Source: Spirochaetaceae bacterium 4572_59
GTDB lineage: Bacteria > Spirochaetota > Spirochaetia > DSM-2461
Direction of reading: 5' to 3'
DNA length: 44,260 nucleotides
NCBI GenBank assembly: GCA_002084805.1
Contig: NBMC01000040.1
Coordinates: 1 to 44,260 of the forward strand
The translations under genes and the position numbers were made by a program. Under the pieces are notes generated by a model. That model was not told the origin of the DNA. It searched no databases and worked only from the letters and a program-made list of their open reading frames with translations. Positions within the stretch are counted from its first letter, which is position 1. The number at the start of each line of letters is the position of its first letter. This document shows positions 24,082 to 33,777 of this stretch, piece after piece.

Positions 24082-24679
24082 AGTTTATCTTTGTCAGTTT
24101 TTTCAGGAGAAACTCTTTATTTTCACTGACATAATCTTTCAGATTTTCAAAATCATCCGCCGATTCCGACGCTGCTCCTGATAAAATGAGAACGCGGTTC
24201 GCCCATTTAAACCAGAGGTAGTGCTTTTTTGAAACAGGCCGGTATCCACTTGTTGTCATACGGGCGTCCATAGCGGAATCCAGATCAATATGGTTAGCCG
24301 TTCCCGTCAGATAAAGGACATCACCGTCTACCAGCAGTATTATGACACAGCGTTTAAAACCACTGGACAAAGCATCATCGTTCCGAAACCCTTCCAGACG
24401 CAGATCCAGAGACCCGAGTTTAAAATTATAGCCTTGCATACGCAGAGCTTTTCGAATGGCCGCTACCTCACTGCGGACTTCCCTTATAACATCTTCGTTC
24501 GTTCTGTTGGATTCCAGTCTATGTCTCAAATCTCTCAGATGTGACTCATATTGATAAAAAATCTTTGTATTATTGGATAGAAAGATTGTGGTATCAGACA
24601 AAAGAGTCCAAGCTGATGAGAAATATTCATTAAGATTATTCAGGACACGAGAGACTTTTCTTGCTATCATATTATTCAA
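24080..24679 (-). CDS. Conserved-looking hypothetical protein
   Basis: A 199-residue protein without a signal peptide. The first 100 residues are helical and charged (NLNEYFSSAWTLLSD, LRDLRHRLESNRTNEDVIREVRSEVAAIRKAL), compatible with a coiled coil. The second half is mixed alpha/beta (KRCVIILLVDGDVLYLTGTANHIDLDSAM). No known motif is visible. It stands alone on the minus strand, convergent with the secreted protein and divergent from the phosphoesterase. Codon use fits its neighbours, so the gene appears real. Confidence 0.6.
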   Translation of the reverse strand: MNNMIARKVSRVLNNLNEYFSSAWTLLSDTTIFLSNNTKIFYQYESHLRDLRHRLESNRTNEDVIREVRSEVAAIRKALRMQGYNFKLGSLDLRLEGFRNDDALSSGFKRCVIILLVDGDVLYLTGTANHIDLDSAMDARMTTSGYRPVSKKHYLWFKWANRVLILSGAASESADDFENLKDYVSENKEFLLKKLTKIN

Positions 24680-24745
24680 GTATATAGTTATTAATACAAA
24701 ATCGTGAGTATAAAAAATTAAAATTCATATAAGATTGGAGATGAT

Positions 24746-25474
24746 TTGGTCGTTCTTGTTCTGTCTGACATACACGGAAACTTCCACGCATTGAAAGAAG
24801 TTCTGAATAAAGCGGCAAAATACAAGTGGAAAGAGCTTTGGTTCCTGGGAGATATGGGTGGATACGGTCCCCGCCCGGAAGAGTGCTTTCAACTGCTGAA
24901 ACAGAAGAATTCAGTATTTATCCCGGGAAATCACGACCTGTACCTCTCTGGACAACTATCGGGTTCCTCTTTTTCAGAAGAAGCCAGGCGATCTCTTATA
25001 ACAAACAGGGGGCTTGTAAAAAAAAGCACTGTAGAAGTACTGAAAGATCTCCCTCTGAAACAGACAAGAAAGGGAATAACCCTGGTTCACGGCAGCCCGG
25101 AGAATCCCGCATTCGACTATATTCTCAATGAAACAGATGCTATCAGAAATTTTTCGGCCTTCAAAGGCAGCTGTTGCCTTTTCGGACATAGTCATGTTCA
25201 GGAGTACTTCAAATTGACCCAAGATGAACTTGACTGGCAAAGACCTGAAAACGGAACTATCATCAATTTTAAAAAGAGCCGAATCCTTATCAACCCCGGA
25301 AGCATTGGGCAACCGAGAGACAGGGATCCCCGCGCCGCCTGGGGACTGCTGGATACCAGAAAAAAAGAGATGACCTTTTTCAGAACCGACTACGATATTA
25401 CTGCAACTCAAAGGGAGATGCAGAAAATCGGCTCTTCTGAATTCCTGATTCAACGCCTTTCACAGGGGATTTGA
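24746..25474 (+). CDS. Calcineurin-like metallophosphoesterase
   Basis: A 242-residue enzyme of the YfcE/MJ0936-like group that hydrolyses phosphodiesters or phosphomonoesters with two metal ions. The metal ligands are visible in order: SDIHGNF (Asp, His), LGDMGGYGP (Asp), PGNHD (Asn, His), LVHGSP (His) and FGHSHVQ (His, His). The TTG start at 24746 has GGAG five bases upstream. It ends one base before the convergent radical SAM gene. The natural substrate is unknown. Confidence 0.87.
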   Translation: MVVLVLSDIHGNFHALKEVLNKAAKYKWKELWFLGDMGGYGPRPEECFQLLKQKNSVFIPGNHDLYLSGQLSGSSFSEEARRSLITNRGLVKKSTVEVLKDLPLKQTRKGITLVHGSPENPAFDYILNETDAIRNFSAFKGSCCLFGHSHVQEYFKLTQDELDWQRPENGTIINFKKSRILINPGSIGQPRDRDPRAAWGLLDTRKKEMTFFRTDYDITATQREMQKIGSSEFLIQRLSQGI

Positions 25475-27286
25475 TTACAGAATCTGAACATATCCTTCCA
25501 GGATGGATTCCAGAATTATTTCATCCATGCGACTGCTATAATCCGAAAGAGATTTTATATCTGAAATTTGCCGTGGTGATTTTAAATAATTTAAAAATGC
25601 TAAGCGATCATCATCCACTTGTTCCAGACAGAATTCCCATTCCCTGCTCCAGAAAATCCAATTGCTGTCACTACTTTCGTATTCCTCAGTAATATCTCCA
25701 CTACCACTTTCCAGAAGGTTCAGCAACTCCAGGGGGTGCATGCCAAATGATTCTATCCTGACGCTTGGATGAAGAGATATCAGACACTCCTCTTTCAGCT
25801 CAACTCCATCCTCGGGTGTGAGGGCTGTCTCTGGGAGTTCTTCCAGAAAACTCTGAATATCCAGAAGCTGTATCAGATCGCGAATAACACGAAATTCTTC
25901 ATAGAGCTCTTTTATTTCATATAAATCTTTCAAAAACAGGACAATACATTCCTGTATGGATTCTTCATTAATAGAGAGACTGCAGGTCTTTTTATACTTC
26001 AACCATTGCTCAATTAGTACAACAGCTTTTAATTCCAGTTCAAAACAGGCTCTGCAAAACCAGCTAACAGCTTTTCCCGTATTGTACAGTTCGTTTGTAC
26101 CATCCGATAAAATGCCGGCCTTTTTAATATCCTCCGTAGTCATACGGTCCGATTCAAGAATCAGATAAGGATCAGACTTCTGATGGCGCAGCTTGAAATC
26201 TGAGGCATGGTCAAAAAGAACAGTTCCCGGCAGAACGGCTAGGGGAAAAAGATCCAGATGATTCGGTTCCAGAGAGAGCGCATAGCTTATGGACTCTCGG
26301 AATCCATCCAGACTCTCCCCGGGCAATCCATAAATAAGATCAAGACCGTAAGAAATTCCATAACGGGATAACAGCTCCATCTTCTCTCTGAAGTCTTCAG
26401 GATTTAGAGATCTGTTTACATTCCTCAATACCCGGTCAGAACTGCTCTGTAGTCCAATCTGCAGTGTACAGGGAATGGTTGAAAAAGCTTCGGCTGTTTC
26501 TTCATCCAGGAATTCAGAACGGATTTCGAAATAGTAATATGTTTCAGGTGTGTACTCTGCGAGAAGCTTCAGGATTTCCAGAACCCTCTTTTTGCTGGTA
26601 TTAAAGGTGGGATCCAGAACAAAAACCTGAGTGATTTTATTATCACGTATCATCTCCAGTTCCGCCACAATACGGTCCATTTTCAATGTACGGGGCGTTC
26701 CCAGTCCCTTGGATTCAAAACAAAATTCGCAGGCAAAGGGACATCCTCTGGAAAGCTCCCAGAGCAATCCCGTATTCTGGCTAAGATCCAGAGCACCACT
26801 GAGTATTGGTGATGGAAGAGCATTAAAATCATGGCAGACAGCCGTAACTGCAGGCTTAAGATTTTCAGTCCAGATACCAGCTAGTGATGGGATCGGTTTT
26901 TGCTCTGAAATAGCATCCAGAATACCTGAGATGATCAGCTCTCCTTCCCCTTCCATGACAATATCCGTAAGAGAGGAATTCAAAAATCCTCCCGGATCTG
27001 CACTTACCTCCGGACCTCCAGCAAGAATCTTAATATGAGCATGACTTTTTTTTAGCGCCGCAATAGTCTCGACAACAACAGGGCGGTTCCATAAATAAAC
27101 CGAAAAACCTATGACATCAGGATTTTCTTTCATAAGATCCTGAGAAATCTCTTCTGCAGATTGCTCAAGATAGTAATTTTTTATTTCGACATCGTGGTTT
27201 GTCACAACAGCTTTCAAACAGGCTGCGGCTAAAGGAATAGACCTTGTAGAATGTTCTAGATGAACCGTTACCAATAGTAATTTCAT
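25475..27286 (-). CDS. B12-binding radical SAM protein
   Basis: A 603-residue enzyme. The N-terminal Rossmann-like B12-binding domain (about 1-140) begins MKLLLVTVHLEHSTRSIPLA and includes IKILAGGPEVSADP. The radical SAM core (about 170-400) has the cluster motif CPFACEFC, then LDPTFNTSKKRVLEI, LQIGLQSS and LDLIYGLPGES. The C-terminal 200 residues form a further helical domain of the DUF4080 type. Family members include methyltransferases and ring-modifying enzymes on tetrapyrroles, lipids and antibiotics; the reaction here cannot be assigned. The B12 domain lacks an obvious DxHxxG, as in many members of this family, so cobalamin may bind base-off without the His ligand. Confidence 0.87.
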   Translation of the reverse strand: MKLLLVTVHLEHSTRSIPLAAACLKAVVTNHDVEIKNYYLEQSAEEISQDLMKENPDVIGFSVYLWNRPVVVETIAALKKSHAHIKILAGGPEVSADPGGFLNSSLTDIVMEGEGELIISGILDAISEQKPIPSLAGIWTENLKPAVTAVCHDFNALPSPILSGALDLSQNTGLLWELSRGCPFACEFCFESKGLGTPRTLKMDRIVAELEMIRDNKITQVFVLDPTFNTSKKRVLEILKLLAEYTPETYYYFEIRSEFLDEETAEAFSTIPCTLQIGLQSSSDRVLRNVNRSLNPEDFREKMELLSRYGISYGLDLIYGLPGESLDGFRESISYALSLEPNHLDLFPLAVLPGTVLFDHASDFKLRHQKSDPYLILESDRMTTEDIKKAGILSDGTNELYNTGKAVSWFCRACFELELKAVVLIEQWLKYKKTCSLSINEESIQECIVLFLKDLYEIKELYEEFRVIRDLIQLLDIQSFLEELPETALTPEDGVELKEECLISLHPSVRIESFGMHPLELLNLLESGSGDITEEYESSDSNWIFWSREWEFCLEQVDDDRLAFLNYLKSPRQISDIKSLSDYSSRMDEIILESILEGYVQIL

Positions 27287-27323
27287 AGTATAATCAGTGT
27301 ATCAGAAGAGCCCAGCTTACAAT

Positions 27324-27383
27324 AGTATTCAAATCCCGGAGTATTCAAATCCCGGCTATCATAATTCCTCTGGGGATTATGAT
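27324..27383. repeat. 16-bp tandem duplication and hairpin between uvrC and the radical SAM gene
   Basis: AGTATTCAAATCCCGG is repeated exactly at 27324-27339 and 27340-27355. Next to it ATCATAAT (27358-27365) pairs with ATTATGAT (27376-27383) with extra inner pairs, a hairpin at the very end of uvrC. There is no U-run, so termination is uncertain. Confidence 0.6.
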
Positions 27384-29194
27384 CCCTCTGCTTTCCCCTT
27401 CCTGTCTAGGTACATCTTTACCATTTCAGCCGCTTCCAAACTGATCCCGGCTTTCCTGGAAATTTCTTCTGCTTTAGCTTCATAAAGATTTTCCATGGAG
27501 CCGAAGCCTATGAGCAGTTTTTTACTCCTGCTGGGACCAATTCCTGGAATATTTTCCAGAGAGCTGAGGGAAAGGGTCTTTTTCCGCAGCTTCTGATTGT
27601 GCTCGGTGGCAAAGCGATGGGTTTCATCACGCACATGCTGCAGGATTCTGAGAGCCCGGTCTCCTTCCGGCAGGTCTATGGGCTCTTTCTCTCCCGGGAG
27701 AAAGATCATTTCCTCTTTTTTGGCCAAGCCGGCAATTGGAATGGACAGCCCCAAAGCCTGGATAACACTCCATGCGGCATTTACCTGTCCCTTTCCACCA
27801 TCAATAAGAATCAGATCCGGCTTATCTTTGCCTTCATTCATTATGCGCGTATAACGCCTGGCAACGGCTTCACTAATGGCTTTATAATCATCAATATCCC
27901 CTTTCAGAGATCGAATATTGTAATGTCTGTAGTTCTTCCTGTCCGGCTTCCCATCCTTAAAAGAAATCAATGAGGAAACTGTAAAATGCCCGTCCAGCTG
28001 GGCAATATCAAATCCTTCTATTCTTCGGGGGATGCTTTTCAGCCCCAGTAGAGTTTTCAGATCTTCCAGAGCCGGTTTATTACCCATATCCTGCAGCTTC
28101 CGGGCCAGGTCCATACGAGCATTCTCTACAGCCATATTTAAAACTGCCAGATCCCTCTTTGATACGGGAAGTTCCAGCTTCAGATTTTCAGCACCGGCAA
28201 CTTCCTTCTTCAGATACTCCTCAATCAGCGCCCTTTCCTTAAGAGGAACAAAGACTCTCTGTGGAAAGTCCCGGTCAACTGAAGAATAGTAACTGAGAAT
28301 AAACTCCTGTATAGCTTCATTTTCAGTTCCATAGTACTCATTTCTGAAGGTTTCCTTTCCCAGAAGTTTTCCCGATCGCATCTGAATAACTGCAAACGCA
28401 TAAAAATTACCCGCGACGTCCACTCCGATATAATCGCGGCTCTCCTCTTGAAAGTCTTCCACTTTCTGTTCCATCTGCAACTTTTGAATACTGAGAAGAA
28501 GATCTCTTATATCCGCAGCTTTTTCAAATTCCAGAACATCCGAAGCTCTTTTTATTTCCCTTAAAAGATCTTTCTCTAGTCCGACAGTTTTCCCGGAAAG
28601 CAGATTTTTAGCTCTATTAATGTTTTTCCGGTAATCTTCTTTACTAATCAATCCACAGCAGGGAGCGCTGCACTTAGCCATATGATAGTAGAGGCAGGGG
28701 TTTTCCCTTTTTTTCATTTTTCGGCAGCGGCGAAGAGGAAACATCTTATTGATAAGAGCCATAGTCTCATCCAGAACTTTGACGTCAGGATAGGGCCCAT
28801 AATAGCGGGATCCATCTTCAATAATTGTCCTGGTCCTGAAAATTCGGGGAAACTCTTCGTTGGTCACCCGTATCACGGGATAACTCTTTCCATCTTTCAA
28901 GTTGATGTTATACCGGGGATTCCATTTTTTGATCAGGTTATTTTCCAGAAGCAGCGCTTCGTACTCCGATGCGGTAACAATATGATCAATATGATGTATC
29001 TTGGTAAGCAGAGTTTTGGTCTTTATATCTTTTTCCCCGGAGAAATAAGAACGGACCCGGTTCTTCAATTTTAGAGCTTTACCGATATATATGATCTTTT
29101 CATGCTCATCTTTCATGAGATATACCCCCGGACTTAGGGGGAAATCCTTAATTTGATTGATAAGTCTGTTAACTCTTTCTTTACTGTTTTCCAT
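27377..29194 (-). CDS. uvrC: Excinuclease ABC subunit C
   Basis: A complete 605-residue UvrC, the nuclease of nucleotide excision repair that cuts on both sides of a lesion after UvrA/UvrB loading. The GIY-YIG domain is at the N-terminus (GVYLMKDEHEKIIYIGKALKLKNRVRSYF, about 22-52). A Cys-rich stretch CRKMKKRENPCLYYHMAKCSAPCCG follows, then the UvrB-interacting UVR motif (about 200-235), the RNase H-like endonuclease domain (IEGFDIAQLDGHFTVSSLISF, DLILIDGGKGQVNAA) and the helix-hairpin-helix end (LENIPGIGPSRSKKLLIGFGS). GGAG stands about 6 bases before the ATG. Confidence 0.97.
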   Translation of the reverse strand: MENSKERVNRLINQIKDFPLSPGVYLMKDEHEKIIYIGKALKLKNRVRSYFSGEKDIKTKTLLTKIHHIDHIVTASEYEALLLENNLIKKWNPRYNINLKDGKSYPVIRVTNEEFPRIFRTRTIIEDGSRYYGPYPDVKVLDETMALINKMFPLRRCRKMKKRENPCLYYHMAKCSAPCCGLISKEDYRKNINRAKNLLSGKTVGLEKDLLREIKRASDVLEFEKAADIRDLLLSIQKLQMEQKVEDFQEESRDYIGVDVAGNFYAFAVIQMRSGKLLGKETFRNEYYGTENEAIQEFILSYYSSVDRDFPQRVFVPLKERALIEEYLKKEVAGAENLKLELPVSKRDLAVLNMAVENARMDLARKLQDMGNKPALEDLKTLLGLKSIPRRIEGFDIAQLDGHFTVSSLISFKDGKPDRKNYRHYNIRSLKGDIDDYKAISEAVARRYTRIMNEGKDKPDLILIDGGKGQVNAAWSVIQALGLSIPIAGLAKKEEMIFLPGEKEPIDLPEGDRALRILQHVRDETHRFATEHNQKLRKKTLSLSSLENIPGIGPSRSKKLLIGFGSMENLYEAKAEEISRKAGISLEAAEMVKMYLDRKGKAEGS

Positions 29195-29225
29195 AAATCT
29201 CCGATATTATACGTAATCAACTACT

Positions 29226-30704
29226 ATGAAAAAAGATTTATATACCATTTTTATCAGTATAATTCTTCTCATTTGCACGAATTCCGTCTTTTCTGAAGTC
29301 ATTACTCTGGGAAATGAAGACGACTGGGTCGGAACAGAACTTAATAATCTTGAAACCACTCCCGGAAGGGGCGGTTTCATGGATATGGTGATTAAAACGA
29401 CAGAATTGTCCTCCCGGAAAGACACAGACCTTCTGCTGCCCTTCAATCATGCCGAACAATCTGACAGTACTGGTCATTACCGCATTCTGGAAAATCCTGA
29501 TTACAATCAGGAGTATAGCAAAACCGGTTCAGGGAGTGCCGCATTTTTCAGTGGTAAAAAAATGATTCTTCAGCCGGAACAGGGAGCCCTGTTATCCGCA
29601 TACACCAACTGGGAAGATTTTACCATAGAATTCTGGCTCTACCCCGCCAATCCCCGGGAAGGCGAACAGATACTGCAGTGGAAGGGTCTCGGCCGTTCGG
29701 AAAACCAGATATACTCTCAGATAATTCAATGTCATTTTCTGAATAGAAAACTTGTCTGGAGTTTTGATAACTTTTTTCAACTTTCCGAATCCCCCTTCTC
29801 ACATTATGAAATTTCTGGAGACCCTCTTCTACCCAGGCAGTGGCATCACCATATACTCCGTTACTCCAGCAGTACAGGTATGCTTGAATATCTGATCGAC
29901 GGAATTCCATCGGCCATAATTTATACAACAGAATCCGGCCACGAATCCCATACTGTATTTACCCCCCGTATCGGTGAAGAACCGGGGGAATTGAAAATCG
30001 GAGAAAATTTTACCGGGTTTATTGATGAATTCCGTATTGATACCCTATTTATTGAAAACCGCTCCCTTAACCGATATTACAAACCGGGATACGGCCTTTC
30101 AAACATAATGGATCTCAATTATCCCGGTTCCAGCTTGCAAAATTTTGATATTACCCAGAATACTCCGGGAAATTCAGAAATATTCCCTTATTTTTATATT
30201 GGTGATGATCGCCTTGAGGCTGAACATATCTATAGTGATTTTAATGGTGAAGATTCCATACTCAGCCCTGATTCCAAATGGAGAAGCTTCAAAGATTTTA
30301 ATTATGAATCCAAGGGACGTTTTCTTATCATCTCTTTCCTGCTCTACCCGGATTTGAAAATTGACCGATCTCCGCGTATTTCATCAATTACCATAGAATA
30401 TACACCTTCTCTTCCCCCCTTACCCCCTTCCCAGATCAAGGTTAAAAGAGGCAGTGCCGGAACTGTAAATCTATCATGGAAGCCTTCACCCTCTCCGGAT
30501 GTAAAGGGATATCTTGTATTCTTTGGTGAAAAGCCCGGTGAGTATATATACCAAGGAAGTGCCATGAATACAGAAGGGGACAATCACATTCAAATAGACG
30601 GTTTATCGCCGTTTAAACAATATTTTTTCTCTGTTAAGTCCTATAATAAAGGAGAGATCCCACAATTTAGTGACTTTTCTGAGGAAATTTCTATTCGGCC
30701 TTAA
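29226..30704 (+). CDS. Secreted LamG-like and fibronectin type III protein
   Basis: A 492-residue exported protein with signal peptide MKKDLYTIFISIILLICTNSVFS. A concanavalin-like/LamG domain spans about residues 110-290 (WEDFTIEFWLYPANPREGEQI, RQWHHHILRYSSSTGMLEYLIDG, GFIDEFRIDTLFIENRSL). The C-terminus is a fibronectin type III domain (about 395-490; PSPDVKGYLVFFGEKPGEY, PFKQYFFSVKSYNKG). Such proteins bind glycans or are surface or periplasmic adhesive modules. It diverges from uvrC with only 31 bases between the starts, has no good ribosome-binding site, and is followed after 14 bases by the TPR gene, probably in one operon. Confidence 0.8.
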   Translation: MKKDLYTIFISIILLICTNSVFSEVITLGNEDDWVGTELNNLETTPGRGGFMDMVIKTTELSSRKDTDLLLPFNHAEQSDSTGHYRILENPDYNQEYSKTGSGSAAFFSGKKMILQPEQGALLSAYTNWEDFTIEFWLYPANPREGEQILQWKGLGRSENQIYSQIIQCHFLNRKLVWSFDNFFQLSESPFSHYEISGDPLLPRQWHHHILRYSSSTGMLEYLIDGIPSAIIYTTESGHESHTVFTPRIGEEPGELKIGENFTGFIDEFRIDTLFIENRSLNRYYKPGYGLSNIMDLNYPGSSLQNFDITQNTPGNSEIFPYFYIGDDRLEAEHIYSDFNGEDSILSPDSKWRSFKDFNYESKGRFLIISFLLYPDLKIDRSPRISSITIEYTPSLPPLPPSQIKVKRGSAGTVNLSWKPSPSPDVKGYLVFFGEKPGEYIYQGSAMNTEGDNHIQIDGLSPFKQYFFSVKSYNKGEIPQFSDFSEEISIRP

Positions 30705-30718
30705 AGGTAAAAACAACG

Positions 30719-32113
30719 ATGTCTGACAGTACGAGCCAATACAATAAGGCGGTATCCGCCTATCTCCTTGAAGACTACTCACTTGCTGAGAAATTAACAA
30801 TGGACCTGATCTCTAAGTACGGAGATAAGCCTGTCTATAGTATTCTTATGGGAAATATTTACCAGGCCAATGACGAAGCCGAAAAAGCTTCCGGCTATTA
30901 TCGGAAAGCCCTGGAACAAACACCGGAAAATCCAGAAGCCTATAATAATATTGGAGTCGCTTACAAAAAAAGTGGCGATTTCAAAAAGGCCCATACTGCC
31001 TTTTCTCAAGCAGCACAACTGGCCCCGGACCGGGCGGATATCTGCTATAACATGGGAAATCTTTATAAACAGTTTGAAGATTTTGAAAATGCGGAAATAT
31101 GGTACAAAAAGTCCATAAGCATCGATCCTTCCTATATCAATTCATATAATAACCTGGGAACAATTTTTGAGAAAAATCATGACCTGGAAAAAGCAGAAAA
31201 TATTTATAAACAGGCTCTCTCTATAGATAAAAATAATGCGACTCTTCATTACAATCTTGGAATTACCTATGAAGATAGGGGAAAGTTGGAAGATGCCCAA
31301 AACCAATATGAAACCTCTCTGAAATTCCGCCCCGGCTGGACCCCAAGTCTTAATAACCTGGGATCGGTTCTTCAAAATCAGGGTAAGACCAATGACGCCG
31401 AAAAGAAATTTAATCAGCTACTGAAGAAAGATCCGGAAAATGTGCATGCCATGACAGGCCTCGGATCCATCCATGCCGAACGGGGAGATACGGATAAAGC
31501 CAGAAGATTCTTTAAGAAGGCTCTCTCCGTCGATCCAAGCTATAAATCGGCCACCATAAATCTGAAAAATGTTTATCTGCAGGAAAATTCTCTTCATGAA
31601 GCACTGGAAGAGTTAAACAGACAAGCCACCTATCATCCGGAAGATGTGGATATTCAATTTCAGATAGGATCGCTCCTTATACGGCTTGATAGAAAAAAAG
31701 AAGCCGTGCAAGTTTACAGCCGGGTTCTGGAAAGACAAGCTGATAATCTGAAAGCCTACAAGGCTCTGGCTGAACTGTATGCGGACATGGAACGGCCTGA
31801 CCTTGTTCGCTCCTGTGTTATAGAAATCCAAAAAAGAGATCCTTCTGATAAAGATATTTTTAAAAAACTGGCCACAACATATCTGAAGAAAAATCGCCTG
31901 GAAGAGGCTGAAAAGTATATCGATCAGTATCTGGATTCCTATCCGGATGATAAAAAAGCACTACGGATCAAAGCATCCATTCTTCAGCGTTCATCCGATC
32001 ATGCCGCTGCTGCAGCTATCTATGACAAGATTGGAAATGATCCGGACCTTCATAACGATCCTGCACTCTTAACTGATATGGCAGAAGCAATCTTGAACGG
32101 ATGCGTCAGATAA
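30719..32113 (+). pseudogene. TPR-repeat protein, N-terminal part of a frameshifted gene
   Basis: A 464-residue frame built of about ten tetratricopeptide repeats, for example NPEAYNNIGVAYKKSGDFKKA, YINSYNNLGTIFEKNHDLEKA and NVHAMTGLGSIHAERGDTDKA. TPR arrays are protein-binding scaffolds. The frame ends oddly with MAEAILNGCVR. The next frame, in -1 register, picks up NLERMRQITIRDSSLEREQ without a gap, and a second switch leads to a further conserved-looking tail ending at 32906. One gene of about 730 codons broken by two 1-base losses fits best. Either the gene is decaying or the assembly has two small errors. Confidence 0.75.
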
Positions 32114-32595
32114 CAATTCGTGATTCATCCCTTGAAAGAGAACAGGAAGATCTCGCGGATTCGTCCTCCAGCCAGATCCCTATTGAAGAGGAAGATGCTA
32201 TCAGCCTTCTGGATATTTCCGCCATGGAACCTGTTATCCGGATCAATGAAGAGGATGACACCCTTATCCTGGAAGAAGAAACTGAAGATCTGACAGAACA
32301 GTTTGTAGAACTGGAAGATGAAATAGAGGAAGAAGAACCTATGACTGTGGAAGCGGAAATTCCGGAAGAGTCTGCTTTTCCCCAACAGCCCTATCCTGGA
32401 GAAATACCAGCAAATCCTCCTGAATTACCTCTTGGGGAGAGCTATTCTCCTGAACCTCCCGCTCAGAGGACCCGGAATATCCGCAGTACCCGGAATATCC
32501 TAACAACATGGAAAATGATCATGAAGAGCAGGATGATGAGGGAGAAAACAAAAAAGACAGACAGGATGAAGAAAAACTGGATATTGCAGGAATGA
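32101..32595 (+). pseudogene. Middle segment (acidic, Pro-rich) of the frameshifted TPR gene
   Basis: This frame encodes an acidic linker (EEEDAISLLDISAMEPVIRINEEDD, then many Glu and Pro residues). It lacks its own ribosome-binding site and overlaps the end of the TPR frame. Its last 35 residues (RTRNIRSTRNILTTWKMIMK) look like out-of-frame reading: the -1 frame there gives EDPEYPQYPEYPNNMENDHE, which continues the acidic, Pro-rich style. One extra G near 32466 (CAG-GAG instead of CAGAG) would restore continuity. Confidence 0.6.
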
Positions 32596-32906
32596 TGGGA
32601 TATCTCTTTGAGCTGTCCCATGAACTTCCGGAAGACAAAAAAGAAATTCTAATAGAGAAATCTATTCCTCTGAAAATGGCTTCTGTTATTAAAAGACTGT
32701 CTGGAGGGGGCCATTTCCAAGAGAAAGTATCCCGTTATGACAGAAGAAACCGTAATAGAAAAGATAACGAAATCAATGAGATAAAATTCGGTGATTCAAT
32801 CTCGGCCTTTCAGCATTTAACAGATCAGCATCCGGATCAACTGATCAGCTCAGCATTCAAAAAGAAAATGGATGAGCTGATGACCAGGCTGAAACCATAT
32901 CTGTAA
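32508..32906 (+). pseudogene. C-terminal segment of the frameshifted TPR gene
   Basis: A 132-residue frame starting within the acidic linker (MENDHEEQDDEGENKKDRQDEEKLD) and continuing into a helical domain (GMMGYLFELSHELPEDKKEILIEKSIPLKMASVIKRLSG) with a charged end. No Shine-Dalgarno sequence precedes its first Met, and its frame is open upstream of that Met into the Pro-rich repeats, so it is best read as the end of the gene that starts at 30719. If the gene is broken, this part could not be made without reinitiation. Confidence 0.6.
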
Positions 32907-32983
32907 TTGACGTTTCTGTTTATTGTCCGGACTCTGGATAGCCAGGTCTATGATAAAATTGACCTGTTAAAAATTAATTGAAA

Positions 32984-33589
32984 CTATTCAATTTTCTTTA
33001 TATTGGAGGATCCGGAGCTGATAACACGGATCAAATCGGAACAGCTGACAATTTTATCATCTGGCAGATCAATTTCCAGACTAACATCGCTTCCAAATTC
33101 TTCATTTGAAATTTCCGCTTTCTCCTGAAGAACAGCTTTTTTCACCGAATCGTAATTATGATAAGAACAGACAATACGAAATCGAGTTCTTTCTATCTTT
33201 TCAATAGCTTCCACTTTCTCAAGAACAGTTTGAGCGGATTTTGTATAGGCCTGAACCAAGCCTCCCGTTCCCAGCTTGATCCCCCCGAAATAGCGGATAA
33301 CAAGTATAAGAATATCCGTCATAGCACTGCCTTTCAAAACCTCCAGAACAGGCCTTCCTGCCGTGCCATGGGGTTCGCCGTCATCACTGAATCCAAAAAC
33401 CGAACGAGAATTGCCCAAAATATACGCCCACACTACATGACGGGACTGAGGATGTGCCATTCTGGTTTCCTTTATAATGGATCTGATTCTGTCAGGATCG
33501 TTGACAGCTAAAGCCACGCTAATAAAACGGGATTTTTTTTCTACAAACTCCGATTCTGCCGAATGGGAGGGGATATAAACTCTTTCCAT
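32984..33589 (-). CDS. YigZ/IMPACT-family protein
   Basis: About 200 residues with the UPF0029 N-terminal domain: SEFVEKKSRFISVAL, HPQSRHVVWAYILG, FSDDGEPHGTAGRPVLEVLKGS and RYFGGIKLGTGGLVQAYTKSA are diagnostic. A second small domain of EF-G-like fold (about 130-200) follows. Bacterial YigZ is linked to stress and translation, but its molecular role is unsettled. The Met at 33589 (MERVYIPSHS) fits family length; an upstream ATG at 33604 would add MVLIF. Neither has a clear ribosome-binding site. Confidence 0.9.
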   Translation of the reverse strand: MERVYIPSHSAESEFVEKKSRFISVALAVNDPDRIRSIIKETRMAHPQSRHVVWAYILGNSRSVFGFSDDGEPHGTAGRPVLEVLKGSAMTDILILVIRYFGGIKLGTGGLVQAYTKSAQTVLEKVEAIEKIERTRFRIVCSYHNYDSVKKAVLQEKAEISNEEFGSDVSLEIDLPDDKIVSCSDLIRVISSGSSNIKKIE

Positions 33590-33777
33590 AAAGATCAACA
33601 CCATTTCAAAAAAATGTAATATAATAATTATTAGTACAATAAGTCATTACACCTCAATATTCAAACTATCAAACATAAAAAATATAGACTATGCATTGTA
33701 TAATGAGTAATTTAGTATTATTATACGAAATTCTCAATAATAAGATAGTTAGACTCTTATAGTACTAAGGAGCAAGA

